A stretch of DNA of 64,000 nucleotides from assembly GCA_030684695.1 (NCBI GenBank), contig JAUXXX010000035.1, forward strand, positions 28,835 to 92,834, given 5' to 3'. The translations under genes and the position numbers were made by a program. Source of the stretch: a bacterium. Lineage in GTDB: Bacteria; Bacillota_I; Bacilli_A; Izemoplasmatales; Hujiaoplasmataceae. Below the pieces are notes generated by a model, which saw only the letters and a program-made list of their open reading frames with translations, made no database searches and was not told where the DNA came from. Positions within the stretch are counted from its first letter, which is position 1; each line of letters opens with the position of its first letter. Below, one piece after another: positions 52,591 through 62,068 of the stretch.

Positions 52591-54131
52591 AAAAGGCAAT
52601 TATTATTGGTGCTGGGCCCGCTGGATTAACCGCAGCGTATCAACTTTTAAAAGAAACGGATATTCAACCGATATTATTCGAAAAGTCTTCGATGATTGGA
52701 GGCATTTCTCAAACAGCGATTTATAAAGAAAATCACATTGATCTAGGAGGTCATCGTTTCTTTACAAAGAACAAAGATGTCATGAATTTGTGGCAAGAAT
52801 TGATGCCTTTACAAGGGGCTCCATCCAAAGATGATTTGTTATTAAACCGCGTTCGTGAGTTTCCAGGAAAAGCAGATCCAGAAATGGAAGATGAAGTGTT
52901 GCTAGTACGCAACCGTGTGTCAAGAATTTACTACCTTGCACATTTCTTTGATTATCCTATTTCAATGAAACTTAGTACGTTTGCAAACATGGGACCATGG
53001 AGAACCATCAAAGCTGGGGTTGGGTATATGTATTCTGCGATGTTCAAACGTCAAGAACATAGTCTAGAAGACTTTTACATCAATCGATTTGGGAAACCAT
53101 TGTATCAAATGTTTTTTGAAGACTATACCGAAAAGTTATGGGGAAAACATCCAAAGTATATATCAGCCGAATGGGGAGCACAGCGTGTAAAAGGACTATC
53201 TTTGTCTAAAGCAATCGTATCAGCGATCACAAAACCATTTAAGAAGAAAAATGATAAAGTTGAGACATCCCTCATTGAAGAGTTTTATTATCCCAAAAAA
53301 GGTCCTGGTCAGCTGTATGAAAAAATGGCAGACAAGATCAAAGAAATGGGTGGAGAAATTCATATGAATGCTGATGTTCAAAAAATCAAAATGGAGAACA
53401 ATCACATTGAAGGCATTGAAGTATTCGAAAACGGAAGTATCAACTCATACAATGCTGATTATTATTTGTCATCCATGGCGATTAAAGATTTGGTCATCAG
53501 ATCGACGAATACCAAAGAAGAAGTAAAAGAAGTGGCGACCAACTTGCCTTACCGGGATTTCATTACCGTAGGATTGTTGTTAAAAGATGTGAAACTAAAG
53601 AATAAAACAAAGATTAAGACCTATCATGATGTTTTACCTGACTGTTGGATTTATGTGCAAGAAAGAAATGTAAAAGTAGGTCGAATTCAAATATTTAACA
53701 ACTGGTCTCCTTATATGGTGAAAGATTTTGAAAATACCATTTGGATTGGATTAGAATACTTTTGTTCGGAAGGGGACACTCTTTGGAATATGCCAGATCA
53801 AGAGTTCATTGATTTTGCAATTGATGAGATGGTAACCATCGGAGTCATTGATAAAGCAAATGTACTTGATGCCTTTCGATTAAAAGTAGAGAAAGCATAT
53901 CCTGCATATTTTGATGCTTATGAGCAATTTCCTATAGTAAAAGACTATTTACAACAAATTGATAATTTATATTGTATCGGTCGGAATGGACAACACCGAT
54001 ACAACAACATGGACCATTCCATGCTTACAGCTATGGAAGCGGTTGATTCCATCATCGATCCTAGTAGAGACCGTCGTTTGTTATGGGAAGTGAATGCAGA
54101 AAAAGAGTATCACGAGGAAGCAAAGAAGTAG
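52587..54131 (+). CDS. FAD-dependent amine-oxidase/UDP-galactopyranose-mutase-like enzyme
   Basis: A 514-residue flavoprotein. The Rossmann [14 protein letters not shown] (about residues 8-21) binds [13 protein letters not shown] and [10 protein letters not shown] follow the UDP-sugar mutase/NAD(P)-binding_8 pattern, [14 protein letters not shown] lies near residue 195, and a C-terminal [20 protein letters not shown] completes the FAD site. AGGAG precedes the ATG at 52587, which overlaps the gtrA stop; a frame from 52518 has no RBS. Probable role: sugar-nucleotide remodelling for a surface glycan. Confidence 0.82.
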   Translation: MKKAIIIGAGPAGLTAAYQLLKETDIQPILFEKSSMIGGISQTAIYKENHIDLGGHRFFTKNKDVMNLWQELMPLQGAPSKDDLLLNRVREFPGKADPEMEDEVLLVRNRVSRIYYLAHFFDYPISMKLSTFANMGPWRTIKAGVGYMYSAMFKRQEHSLEDFYINRFGKPLYQMFFEDYTEKLWGKHPKYISAEWGAQRVKGLSLSKAIVSAITKPFKKKNDKVETSLIEEFYYPKKGPGQLYEKMADKIKEMGGEIHMNADVQKIKMENNHIEGIEVFENGSINSYNADYYLSSMAIKDLVIRSTNTKEEVKEVATNLPYRDFITVGLLLKDVKLKNKTKIKTYHDVLPDCWIYVQERNVKVGRIQIFNNWSPYMVKDFENTIWIGLEYFCSEGDTLWNMPDQEFIDFAIDEMVTIGVIDKANVLDAFRLKVEKAYPAYFDAYEQFPIVKDYLQQIDNLYCIGRNGQHRYNNMDHSMLTAMEAVDSIIDPSRDRRLLWEVNAEKEYHEEAKK

Positions 54132-54148
54132 TAAATTAATAGATAACG

Positions 54149-54192
54149 AGTAAAAAGAAGGGAAACTTTTCAAAGTTGCCCTTCTTTTTACT
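54149..54192. terminator. Bidirectional terminator
   Basis: A 14-bp stem AGTAAAAAGAAGGG/CCCTTCTTTTTACT with a 16-base loop. It lies between the + strand glycan operon and the convergent GAF-GGDEF gene. Confidence 0.85.
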
Positions 54193-54216
54193 ATATAACA
54201 TTAATAATATGTTTTG

Positions 54217-55236
54217 CTATGAACTGGTTGTATGATTTGAATTCTTCTTTTTTTTGTTAACCATCATGATCTTATCAGCTCGATCAATCATCCTTAATTC
54301 ATCAACATCCCCGTTTTTAACTTGATCGATACCATATGAGAACTGCAGTTGGTAACGTTGTAGATAGGAATCAGTTAGTAAATCTGTTTGGAGTTGACTG
54401 AGTTTCATATCCGCTTCTTGAAGTGTAACATTTGGAAATACAACAACAAATTCATCGCCCCCATATCGACTTATAAATATGGGATGATCGAGTTTTTTTT
54501 GTATAAAGCTCGAAAACATAATAAGTACTTTATCGCCAACACGGTGACCATATTGGTCATTTACTGCTTTGAATGAATCTAAATCGATGATTGCTAGTGA
54601 GAAAAAAGAGTTTTGAAGACGGTAGTTCTCGATTTGTTCTCGAACAAAGTCAATCATTTTATGGCGATTCGCTAGTTTTGTAAGCGGATCGACATTGGCT
54701 AAAATTTGAAGTTGATGATTCGCTTCTATTAATTGCAAATCTGTTTCAATCAAATCTTGAAACATCTCTATTAATTGAAACTGTTTTTCATCATAGTTTC
54801 GTTCTTTTTGATCAAGAATACAGATGGTTCCAAACACTTGGTTATCTGCCCACTTTAGGGGATATCCAACGTATGAAATCATATGCAGATGAATATCAGG
54901 ATTGGTAGCCCAAGTGGCATCATTTAAGGCATTTGGAACATGTAGACGTTGGTCATATCCAATGGCACTTTCACAATATAGTCCGTGTCCCAATCGATCT
55001 TTTGCTTTTGGAGCATAAGGGTTTCCTGGGTTTTGACTACTGATAAATACTTCCATATCAGTAGGGGTAATTTTCATAATTAATCCTGCAGGTACTTCAA
55101 ATAAATCTGATGCTAGATTCATCAAAGCCTGCCATTTTCTTTTGGTGACTTCACTAATTTCTGGTTTATCTTTACTAGTGATTTCAACTGAAACAAAGTG
55201 TGCTTCTTTTCTTATCTTCACATTGGTTTTTGCCAT
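54217..55236 (-). CDS. GAF-GGDEF protein, probable cytosolic diguanylate cyclase
   Basis: A 339-residue soluble protein. A GAF domain (about 20-165; GLYCESAIG, HMISYVGYPLKW, FGTICILD) is followed by a GGDEF domain (about 180-330) with DPLTKLANRHKMI, IDLDSFKAVNDQYGH, RYGGDEFVVVF and FSYGID. The signature is intact and the inhibitory RxxD is absent. The GAF module (light, redox or small-molecule sensing) is likely the input. Third c-di-GMP domain gene in the window. Confidence 0.9.
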   Translation of the reverse strand: MAKTNVKIRKEAHFVSVEITSKDKPEISEVTKRKWQALMNLASDLFEVPAGLIMKITPTDMEVFISSQNPGNPYAPKAKDRLGHGLYCESAIGYDQRLHVPNALNDATWATNPDIHLHMISYVGYPLKWADNQVFGTICILDQKERNYDEKQFQLIEMFQDLIETDLQLIEANHQLQILANVDPLTKLANRHKMIDFVREQIENYRLQNSFFSLAIIDLDSFKAVNDQYGHRVGDKVLIMFSSFIQKKLDHPIFISRYGGDEFVVVFPNVTLQEADMKLSQLQTDLLTDSYLQRYQLQFSYGIDQVKNGDVDELRMIDRADKIMMVNKKKKNSNHTTSS

Positions 55237-55281
55237 ATGTCTACCTCAAAAAGTATAATGAGTGGTGTGTTGCGTATCTGT

Positions 55282-56223
55282 TTATACGGATGAGTTTGGT
55301 TCTAAGGAATGATTGAACTTATAATTTCCATCTTTATCCCAAATTCCCCAGTAAGCACCATATTCGCCTTCCACAGTTTGTTTCCATGCTTCATCGAATG
55401 ATGAGAAGTAAAATATCTCGACTTGTTCTTGTATTGCCCATGTTTGAGTTTGAATAAAATAAGTGAGTGCATTTTCATAGGAAGGAGCCGCATCCCCGTA
55501 TGGTTCGCCCTTGGAAGGCCAACCAGTTTCACTAATGATTACTTTTTTATCGCCAACCGCTCTTTTGGCAAAGGCGTACATTTCTTTCATATAAGAAACA
55601 GCAGTTTCAATGTTGGTATATTCCCAGAATGGATAACAGTTTGCAAAAACCACATCACAAACATCAACTATTTCTGGATAATTTTCAAAGGTATAATAGG
55701 CATCAACATATCCCACCTGAATATGGGGTAAAGCATCTTTTACCCTTTGAATGTAGGCAATTAGTTCTTCGACTTCCATGTCTTCTCTTAATAGTACTTC
55801 GTTTCCAACGGCGAGTAAATCGATGTGTCCAGCTTTAGCGATTTCAATTGCATTGTTAATTTCTAACTCATTTGATTCTTTATCGGTTCCGATCCATACA
55901 CCAACCAATGTTTTTAAGCTTTTTTCATGTGCAATTCTTGGAATGGTTTCATTCCCATTGGAACAAGAAAAGGTTCGAATCCATGAGGTGTAAGGTCGAA
56001 TGATTTCCAATCGAGAAGCAATCTGTACATCACTAATTTGTACAAGATCATCTGGATTTTGGCCTTCGAGGTAGGGGCTAAAACTTAAACCATGGATTTT
56101 ATTTTGTAGAATATTTGCCATTTGACTTTCTAATTGTTTGATACTATCATGTTTACTTGACTGTTTGTTTAATGTTTCTTTATCTACGCCTAAATAACGA
56201 ATTCGTTTACGTGGTTTGGACAT
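55282..56223 (-). CDS. GH17-like beta-1,3-glucanase/exo-glucosidase
   Basis: A 313-residue TIM-barrel enzyme of the glycoside hydrolase family 17 type. GLSFSPYLEGQNP near the start, E142 in LAVGNEVLL (acid/base) and E232 in VIISETGWPSKGE (nucleophile) are the family landmarks. There is no signal peptide, so it works inside the cell on imported short oligosaccharides. Upstream on the same strand is the sugar MFS carrier, but a terminator at 56337 separates them. Beta-1,3-gluco-oligosaccharide use is a reasonable reading. Confidence 0.83.
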   Translation of the reverse strand: MSKPRKRIRYLGVDKETLNKQSSKHDSIKQLESQMANILQNKIHGLSFSPYLEGQNPDDLVQISDVQIASRLEIIRPYTSWIRTFSCSNGNETIPRIAHEKSLKTLVGVWIGTDKESNELEINNAIEIAKAGHIDLLAVGNEVLLREDMEVEELIAYIQRVKDALPHIQVGYVDAYYTFENYPEIVDVCDVVFANCYPFWEYTNIETAVSYMKEMYAFAKRAVGDKKVIISETGWPSKGEPYGDAAPSYENALTYFIQTQTWAIQEQVEIFYFSSFDEAWKQTVEGEYGAYWGIWDKDGNYKFNHSLEPNSSV

Positions 56224-56336
56224 AATAGCCTCCTACAAGGTTTTATTTTATTATATCATAGTCATTTCTGTATCCAAGCATTGTATGATTATTCACCAAT
56301 AATTTAGTTATGTAATATGTAGATTATAAAAAAATA

Positions 56337-56361
56337 GATCTCTACATTAGTTGTAGAGATC
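56337..56361 (-). terminator. Terminator after the sugar MFS gene
   Basis: On the minus strand GATCTCTACA/TGTAGAGATC with a 5-base loop, followed by TATTTTTTT. Confidence 0.82.
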
Positions 56362-56379
56362 AAAAAATATGGAATCTGT

Positions 56380-58128
56380 TTAGTCCATTTCTACATCAAA
56401 CTGTTCTAGAATAGAGCCTTTCTTGATCACTTCAGCGTCTCCGTGTTTCACAAAGAACATCGAAATAAACGCCAGTCCTACAAAGAACGCTCCATAGGGA
56501 AATAGTAATTTGCGACCCCATTCATCCATCAACATACCAGAAAATATGGGGGTAATGATTTGTGCTGACATGGAAAAGGCATAATAGTATCCCGTATATT
56601 TTCCTACATCACTGCCTTTGGTTAGTTCCACAACCATCGGGTAAGAGTTCACATTGATGGCTGCCCAGCCAACACCAGTAAAGGCAAATATGACGTACAT
56701 AAACCAGCCAACGGTTTCATTTAGAAAATAAACAGATCCAAAACTAATCACAACGAGCACAATTCCCATTAATATAGACTTTCTTCGACCTATCTTGGTA
56801 GCTAAAATTCCTATAGGGATAAAGGAAATTAATGCCGTACCGGATGCGATTAATAAGGGCATAGAAAAACCAAGACCTAAGACTTTTGGGGCATAATCCG
56901 ACAATTTTGTGGTAATGGCATTGTATCCAATAAACCACAAGAAGACCGACAATAAGATTAAGAACAAACTATTTTGTTTGGCTTTATCCAGTTTTTGCTT
57001 GCTTAAGTCTAATGTTTCGTTTGAAGCTTCCACAACATTTTCATATTCTTTATCCGCTATTTCACGTTCTTTTGTCCACTGTAATTCTTTGACTTTCCAC
57101 AAGAAGAATGCGAGTAATAGAATCATCATTATCCCATTCAATAAAAACGCAACGGAGTAATCCACAAAGGATTCATTATCAAGACCAAGAATAGTTAAGA
57201 TTAAAATGGCGATCATTCCACCAATGGTACCCATTAAATTGATGACCGCATTTCCCTTACTTCGCAAGGGTTTTACAATGACATCAGGCATGAGCGCAAC
57301 GGCTGGTGAGCGAAACAAGGACATCGATATCAACGCTAGAAATAAGACGCCGACAAAGACAATAAAGGTGTTGGGATTGGATTGTGTTAATTGCCAAGCG
57401 TCAGCGGATAATTTAGCGTCATGCACTTGATGGTAAATTTCATCTACCCAGAATAAGTAAGCTCTTTGTGAAAGATATCCTTGATTTAGGCTTTGGGTGG
57501 ATAATTCTACCATTGGTTCATAGACAGATAACTCCCAGTTAGTAAAGCGAAGAACACTCCATCTACCTGAATCCCTATGTGCAACGGCTTGAGCATAGAT
57601 GGTGGGGTTTTGAACGGTAATCCATCTTGAAATGATTTGGTCAAATTGAACTTTCCATTCAACATATGCCAAGTCATACGCTTCTATTGATAAGTTTTGT
57701 TTGCGCAATTGATCTTCAATACGTAAAGTATCACCTGTTTTTATGCCATCGTACAAGATATCACGTTCTGCTTGATACAAGGCATATTCTTCTAGTATCG
57801 AGGTATTCTCTTGGATGGATTGACTTTGTCTAGAATCCACAATGGCTAAACCAAAGACCGCAATCGCAGCTAACACAGTACCTAGAATGATAAAAGGAGT
57901 TCGTTTACCAAATTTTGATTTGCTTTTGTCAGATAATCCTCCAAAAAATGGTAACAAAAACAAAGCAAGAACGTTGTCAAGCGCCATTACAATTCCTGAC
58001 CAGGTTTGGTTAAGTCCAAACTTATCGATGAGTATTTTAGTAATAACGAGATCATACGTTATCCAAAACAAGGAAATTAACAAAAAAGCTAAGCCAATGT
58101 ACATCGTTTTCTTGTAATCTAGCTTCAT
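56380..58128 (-). CDS. GPH-type sugar MFS transporter with extracytoplasmic insert
   Basis: A 582-residue carrier, about 130 residues longer than typical. The first loop between segments 2 and 3 has GGLSDKSKSKFGKRTPFI, the GPH/sucrose-symporter form of motif A. After segment 3 comes a charged, helical insert (about residues 100-235) before segment 4 (FVGVLFLALISMSLFRSP); by topology it faces outside. The remaining segments run to a C terminus ending EQFDVEMD. It starts at the ATG at 58128 behind AGAGGGA. Likely imports a glucoside for the adjacent GH17 enzyme. Confidence 0.82.
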   Translation of the reverse strand: MKLDYKKTMYIGLAFLLISLFWITYDLVITKILIDKFGLNQTWSGIVMALDNVLALFLLPFFGGLSDKSKSKFGKRTPFIILGTVLAAIAVFGLAIVDSRQSQSIQENTSILEEYALYQAERDILYDGIKTGDTLRIEDQLRKQNLSIEAYDLAYVEWKVQFDQIISRWITVQNPTIYAQAVAHRDSGRWSVLRFTNWELSVYEPMVELSTQSLNQGYLSQRAYLFWVDEIYHQVHDAKLSADAWQLTQSNPNTFIVFVGVLFLALISMSLFRSPAVALMPDVIVKPLRSKGNAVINLMGTIGGMIAILILTILGLDNESFVDYSVAFLLNGIMMILLLAFFLWKVKELQWTKEREIADKEYENVVEASNETLDLSKQKLDKAKQNSLFLILLSVFLWFIGYNAITTKLSDYAPKVLGLGFSMPLLIASGTALISFIPIGILATKIGRRKSILMGIVLVVISFGSVYFLNETVGWFMYVIFAFTGVGWAAINVNSYPMVVELTKGSDVGKYTGYYYAFSMSAQIITPIFSGMLMDEWGRKLLFPYGAFFVGLAFISMFFVKHGDAEVIKKGSILEQFDVEMD

Positions 58129-58411
58129 AGATATCCCTCTATCATGGTGCATAATTATTCACATTTTATCACGACAAGATGGACTTATAAAGTGAAATGG
58201 AAAAGAAAAGAGATAGATTTAGTATCCATCTCAATAATTAATGAAACACTAAGGTATTTACAATCGATGCTTCCATAAGAATTTGTCCATAATTTGCTTC
58301 AATAAGGAGTAATTGCAGGTCTAGATTTTAATGAAAGTAGATTGCAGGTCAGTCTTTTACCGATTAATATTGGAGAGATTGATTCACCCATTCAATGACA
58401 TTTCATAGGAA

Positions 58412-59950
58412 CTAGTATTGAACGATAAAGTTGTTTACCAGTTCGAAATTCAACTCTTTTTGTTTTTCAATGTAATCACTTATCAGAGAAGCTAACGAAA
58501 CATCGTATTCCTCGAGCACCACAGCATCAGCGAACATATCGAAATCACCACCACCAGAAGCACGGTAATTATTTAGTACTAATTCAAATTGATCTGTTTC
58601 ATGGATTGGGACACCACTTCTAGTGAAGGAAATGATACGTTCTCCAAAGGGTTTTTTAACATCAATCACGTATTCAATTCCATCAAAAACATCATAATTA
58701 TAGTGTTCTAATTTTGGGGAGATGTAGGCTGAGTTGATCGATAATTGATGATTCGAGATACTAAAGTATTGAGCATTTCTTTCCAATGCTCGTTTTAGGA
58801 TTTTTCCGTTTATTTGAAGTTTTACTAACGTGTTTGGATAAATGAAGTTTGCCATGATTTCTCTTCTTGTAATGTTGTTTGAAAAACCGGGTGGATTGTT
58901 TGGCAAAGATGCGCAACTAATGTGCGCGTTACTAAGAGATAACTGAACATGGTTGATCAGTTGAAACAGAGGATGCTTTTTCGCGCGTGGGTTTAAAGGG
59001 TCGTGAATTGAAAAATCCATGGAGGTTGAACCAATTTTTTGATCAAGCCACGTGTTAACCAACGATTCATAGGGATAAAGCAACTGAATTAACTCTTGGT
59101 CTTCTGGAAATGTGTTTGGAATGATGCGACCATGAATGGAAGAGATGTGATGACTATGATCTATCTTTTCATATTCGATGACAATCTCACCGAAATCATA
59201 AGCATTCAAACTGGTTTGTAAAGTGACACCTTGAGGTAATGAATGTACTTGGGGCGAATGCTGGTGTCCAGTGAGTAACACATTGATTTCTGGAAGTGTA
59301 GAAAGCAAGTAGCCTTGATTTTCATCAGTCATCCTTCCGTGTGGAAGAGTTGTGACCAGATCACGTTCATATCCACCGTGATACATTACAACGATGATAT
59401 CAGATTGATTCTTTACTTCGGGAAGTAAAGATTTTACTGTTTCGTAGGCATCAAGAAACGTAAGATCTTGGATATACTCCTTTTTCTCCCAGTGTGGAAT
59501 ATATTGGGTTACTACACCAATGATCCCAATTCTTAATCCATCTTTTGTTTTGTGAATTGCATAAGGGGTGAATGGACACTCGTGGTCTTTATTTACAATG
59601 TTTGCACATAAAGGAGTTGCGTGAATTTGATCAAGCATTTGGAAAAGATGCGGAAGACCATAGTTAAAATCATGATTCCCAACCACAAGATAATGATATT
59701 GTAAATGATTCATTAATAAGGGAAGAGGATGCTTTGAAACAGGGAGAAACAGTCTTGAATAATCAAGGATAGGGTTCCCTTGAAGAATATCTCCATTATC
59801 AAGAAGTAATACTTCATCAGTTAGTTGATTGAGGTAGGTAGATATCCTTGTTAGTCCACATAAATCCTTGCGTTTAAACGCGTAATTGGTGCCACTCAGT
59901 TGTCCGTGGATATCCGAAGTGTAAATGATTCTAATTTTTTTGGTCTCCAT
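58412..59950 (-). CDS. 5'-nucleotidase/cyclic-nucleotide phosphodiesterase family protein
   Basis: A 512-residue binuclear metallophosphoesterase with the UshA/CpdB layout. YTSDIHGQLSG, LLDNGDILQGNP, VVGNHDFNYG and VMYHGGYERD, then LTGHQHSPQ, give the metal-binding set; the C-terminal 5'-nucleotidase domain carries EIMANFIYPNTLV and LNNYRASGGGDF. No signal peptide is present, unlike periplasmic UshA, so it resembles the cytosolic YunD type. Likely hydrolyses nucleotides or 2',3'-cyclic nucleotides. Divergent from the phn operon. Confidence 0.87.
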   Translation of the reverse strand: METKKIRIIYTSDIHGQLSGTNYAFKRKDLCGLTRISTYLNQLTDEVLLLDNGDILQGNPILDYSRLFLPVSKHPLPLLMNHLQYHYLVVGNHDFNYGLPHLFQMLDQIHATPLCANIVNKDHECPFTPYAIHKTKDGLRIGIIGVVTQYIPHWEKKEYIQDLTFLDAYETVKSLLPEVKNQSDIIVVMYHGGYERDLVTTLPHGRMTDENQGYLLSTLPEINVLLTGHQHSPQVHSLPQGVTLQTSLNAYDFGEIVIEYEKIDHSHHISSIHGRIIPNTFPEDQELIQLLYPYESLVNTWLDQKIGSTSMDFSIHDPLNPRAKKHPLFQLINHVQLSLSNAHISCASLPNNPPGFSNNITRREIMANFIYPNTLVKLQINGKILKRALERNAQYFSISNHQLSINSAYISPKLEHYNYDVFDGIEYVIDVKKPFGERIISFTRSGVPIHETDQFELVLNNYRASGGGDFDMFADAVVLEEYDVSLASLISDYIEKQKELNFELVNNFIVQY

Positions 59951-60017
59951 CGTTTAGTGACCCTCATTCTTTCTATAGAAATGTCTGTAAAATTTTACAA
60001 ACTTATAAATTCTTTGG

Positions 60018-60046
60018 TAGACATCAATCTTATTTTATCATATAAT
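60018..60046 (+). promoter_or_regulatory. Promoter of the phn operon
   Basis: TAGACA and TATAAT spaced by 17 bases, followed immediately by a palindrome. Confidence 0.65.
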
Positions 60047-60050
60047 CATG

Positions 60051-60070
60051 TGTGAGAGAACACTCTCACA
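60051..60070 (+). promoter_or_regulatory. Palindromic operator-like site at the phn promoter
   Basis: TGTGAGAG-AACA-CTCTCACA, a perfect 8-bp dyad starting 4 bases after the -10, so it overlaps the expected transcription start. It fits a repressor operator or a 5' RNA hairpin; without a T run it is not a terminator. Confidence 0.65.
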
Positions 60071-60093
60071 AATATAACAAGGGGGAAAGTACA

Positions 60094-61200
60094 GTGATTA
60101 AGAAATTTCTTTTAGTGTTTTCATTACTAGCATTATTTGGTCTAGTTTCATGTTCCACTACAGCAGCTCCAACCACAGCAGCCCCAACCACAGTAGCACC
60201 AACCTCAGCTGGAGGAACAACAGCAGCTCCAACTACAGCAATTATTAACCGTCAAAGTTTATCTATTTATTTTGTTCCTTCACGCGATGCAGCACAAATT
60301 CTTGAATTCGTTGGACCTTTAGCAGCAATGTTAAAAGCCGAAATGCTTCTTCAAGGATACAATATTGCAAATATCGTTGTTCAAGTTGGTTCAACGTATG
60401 AAGCAGTTGGTGAAGGCATGGATGCCGGAACCATCGACGTTGGATTCTTACCAGGCGGAACTTATGCAATTTATTCCGCAGATGGCAATATCGATGTTGC
60501 GTTAACTGCAACACGCGCTGGCCTTAACAAAGATTCCGTGAATGCAAAAGATTGGAATGATGGTTTAGCAACTCTTGGCGATTCCAACGCTCAAGTGGCA
60601 TATTATCGTTCTATCGTTGTTGCTGGTCCTAGTGTGAAAGGCCGTGCATTAGCAGCAAAAGTTAACAATAATGAAGCATTAACATGGGCAGATGTAAGCA
60701 GTGCAGTATGGTGTGTACGCTCTTCATCTTCATCAGCTGGTTTCATTTATCCATCCATTTTACTAAGAGGCTTATATAGCAACACTGGTTTATCAGCACT
60801 TGATTCAAGCAAACGGATTCAAACTCCAGGATATGGAGCAAGTATGGCTTCTTTAGCATCTGGTTCTTGTGACGTAGCAACGATTTATGCAGATGCTCGT
60901 CGCGACTACGCAAATGCGTGGACACAAACTGGAGAAGGCGGTTACGGACGCACACAATCCATTTGGGCTGAAACAGACGTTGTATTTGTAACTCCTGGAA
61001 TTTACAATGATACCATTTCCATTTCTAAATTATCAGTGGATCCAGCATTAAAGGCAGCTCTTCAACGCGCGTTTATTAACTTAATCGCTACGGAAGCAGG
61101 AAAAGCAGTCTTTGCGGTTTATAGTCATGAAGGATATGTTGTTGCACAAGATTCTGATTACGATGTAGAACGTCAAGCACAAGCACTTTTAAGAGGATAA
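60094..61200 (+). CDS. phnD: Phosphonate/phosphate ABC transporter substrate-binding lipoprotein
   Basis: A 368-residue lipoprotein that captures the substrate outside the membrane. The GTG at 60094, after GGGGGAAAG, gives a clean signal peptide ending in lipobox LVSC. An Ala/Pro/Thr linker (TTAAPTTAAPTT ...) follows, then a PhnD-type periplasmic-binding domain: IYFVPSRDAAQILEFVGPLA, DAGTIDVGFLPGGTYA, WADVSSAVWCVRSSSSSAGFIYP and LASGSCDVATIYADARRDY. No C-P lyase genes are near, so phosphonate, phosphite or phosphate are all possible. A terminator-like hairpin follows, suggesting higher expression than the membrane parts. Confidence 0.88.
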   Translation: MIKKFLLVFSLLALFGLVSCSTTAAPTTAAPTTVAPTSAGGTTAAPTTAIINRQSLSIYFVPSRDAAQILEFVGPLAAMLKAEMLLQGYNIANIVVQVGSTYEAVGEGMDAGTIDVGFLPGGTYAIYSADGNIDVALTATRAGLNKDSVNAKDWNDGLATLGDSNAQVAYYRSIVVAGPSVKGRALAAKVNNNEALTWADVSSAVWCVRSSSSSAGFIYPSILLRGLYSNTGLSALDSSKRIQTPGYGASMASLASGSCDVATIYADARRDYANAWTQTGEGGYGRTQSIWAETDVVFVTPGIYNDTISISKLSVDPALKAALQRAFINLIATEAGKAVFAVYSHEGYVVAQDSDYDVERQAQALLRG

Positions 61201-61229
61201 ACCTTACAAATTATATTTTTAGACTCGAT

Positions 61230-61264
61230 AAACAGGCTTGGTAACACTCAAGCCTGTTTTTCAA
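61230..61264 (+). terminator. Hairpin between phnD and phnC (attenuator)
   Basis: AAACAGGCTT/AAGCCTGTTT, 10 bp, loop of 10, followed by TTTTC. Partial termination would give excess binding protein over permease. Confidence 0.7.
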
Positions 61265-61282
61265 AACAAATGAGGTGGGAAG

Positions 61283-62053
61283 ATGATTATATTCAATAAC
61301 GTAAGCAAAGTATATCCAAATGGAACTGTTGCGTTGAAAAACGTTTCTTTGCAAATTGCTCAAGGCGAGTTTGTGGCTATTATTGGATTGAGCGGTGCAG
61401 GGAAATCGACGTTAATCAAGTTAATTAATAAGATGATTAGCGTTACTTCGGGATCTATCATGGTCAATCAAGAAAAAGTCGAAGGGTTAAGAGGTAAAAA
61501 TTTACGTCGATATCGTCGAAAAATTGGAATTGTTTTTCAATCCTTTAATTTGATTAACCGAACAACTGTTGTAAGAAATGTATTAGCCTCACGTGTTGCG
61601 GATATGAATATCGTTTCCACTCTGTTTGGAGTCTATTCGAAAGAGGATCAATTATTGGCGTTGGAAGCATTACATAAAGTAGGTATTTTAGAAAAGGCAT
61701 ATACCAGAGCCGATCAATTATCAGGAGGCCAACAACAACGGGTTGCTTTGGCTCGAACACTTGCTCAACGACCTTCTGTGATTTTGGCAGACGAACCCGT
61801 CGCATCACTGGACCCAATTACTGCCAATCAAATTATGAAAGACTTTAAACGGATTAACGTAGATGAGAACATTACTGTGATAGCAAACATGCATCACGTG
61901 GATATGGCATTAAAATATGCAGATCGAGTGATTGGAATTAATAAGGGAGAAATTGTTTTTGATGGACCGTCTTCTCAAGTAAACGAAGAGTTGCTCAAAA
62001 AAATCTATGGACGTGAAATTACTGATGAAGACATCATGTTTAAAGATCAGTAG
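61283..62053 (+). CDS. phnC: Phosphonate/phosphate ABC transporter ATPase
   Basis: A 256-residue ABC ATPase powering the importer. Walker A GLSGAGKSTLIKLI (residues 34-47), Q-loop VFQSFNLI, signature LSGGQQQRVALARTL, Walker B VILADEPVASLDP and switch His in ANMHHVDMALKYAD. The PhnC subfamily is supported by GLRGKNLRRYRRKIGIVFQ and the two permeases following. GAGGTGGG precedes the ATG. Confidence 0.93.
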   Translation: MIIFNNVSKVYPNGTVALKNVSLQIAQGEFVAIIGLSGAGKSTLIKLINKMISVTSGSIMVNQEKVEGLRGKNLRRYRRKIGIVFQSFNLINRTTVVRNVLASRVADMNIVSTLFGVYSKEDQLLALEALHKVGILEKAYTRADQLSGGQQQRVALARTLAQRPSVILADEPVASLDPITANQIMKDFKRINVDENITVIANMHHVDMALKYADRVIGINKGEIVFDGPSSQVNEELLKKIYGREITDEDIMFKDQ

Positions 62054-62068
62054 TCGAGGAGACAACGT

